Source: an uncultured Collinsella sp.
GTDB lineage: Bacteria; Actinomycetota; Coriobacteriia; Coriobacteriales; Coriobacteriaceae
Reading direction: 5' to 3'
Length of the DNA stretch: 31,525 nucleotides
Assembly: GCA_900551555.1 (NCBI GenBank)
Contig: URWC01000003.1
Span: 1 to 31,525, forward strand
Position 1 is the stretch's first letter, and the number at the start of each line of letters is the position of its first letter. Below are positions 31,479 through 31,525 of this stretch, piece by piece. The notes below the pieces were generated by a model. That model did not search any database. It worked only from the letters and a program-made list of their open reading frames with translations, and was not told where the DNA came from. The translations under genes were made by a program, and so were the position numbers.

Positions 31479-31525
31479 AAATAGGGACTGTTTAAGCGTT
31501 TAAAACCGCCAAACAGTCCCTATTT
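31479..31525. repeat. Inverted repeat downstream of mnmA (reaches window end)
   Basis: AAATAGGGACTGTTT (31479-31493) and AAACAGTCCCTATTT (31511-31525) pair perfectly over 15 bases with a 17-base loop. It may continue past the window. It is preceded by TTGCGGTG, which also opens the hairpin at 20430. Confidence 0.75.

Overview
The window looks like a chromosome segment of a high-GC actinobacterium of the class Coriobacteriia, most likely Collinsella or a close relative. That placement is an inference from protein style, gene content (ruvCAB, a DnaE with unusual insertions, a rubredoxin-less superoxide reductase, AddAB, Rrf2-cysK-mnmA) and a set of G-rich intergenic repeats; no 16S or other marker is present. 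Most genes lie on the minus strand.

Region 1 (1-12,788, minus strand) is housekeeping. It holds the start of formate-tetrahydrofolate ligase, a tightly packed ruvC-ruvA-ruvB operon with a LexA-like box in front, a large NAD-synthetase-like protein whose catalytic motifs all appear degraded, a superoxide reductase, a SWIM-SNF2 helicase and the replicative polymerase DnaE.

Region 2 (about 12,850-20,430) is an accessory island inserted between dnaE and addA. It carries a divergent XRE regulator with operator-like palindromes, then three translationally coupled plus-strand genes: a short SAM-binding methylase-like protein without a catalytic NPPY motif, an Eco57I-type N6-adenine methylase, and a 1055-residue fusion of a GIY-YIG nuclease, an SF2 translocase and C-terminal DNA-binding-like domains. 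A convergent AAA/DUF4143 ATPase with a striking palindromic promoter follows. Near-identical 31-bp repeats in opposite orientation sit at the two edges. The three coupled genes look like a restriction-modification system that is neither classical Type I (no HsdS), Type III (GIY-YIG instead of PD-(D/E)XK) nor Type ISP (not fused); I know of no characterised example. It is the best candidate here for an undescribed system.

Region 3 (20,473-31,525) returns to housekeeping: addB-addA for double-strand break repair, a TrpR-like YerC/YecD regulator, a small PF04020 membrane protein, and a sulfur block of an Rrf2/IscR-like regulator divergent from cysK, followed by mnmA. Several intergenic gaps hold palindromic repeats of one G-rich family.
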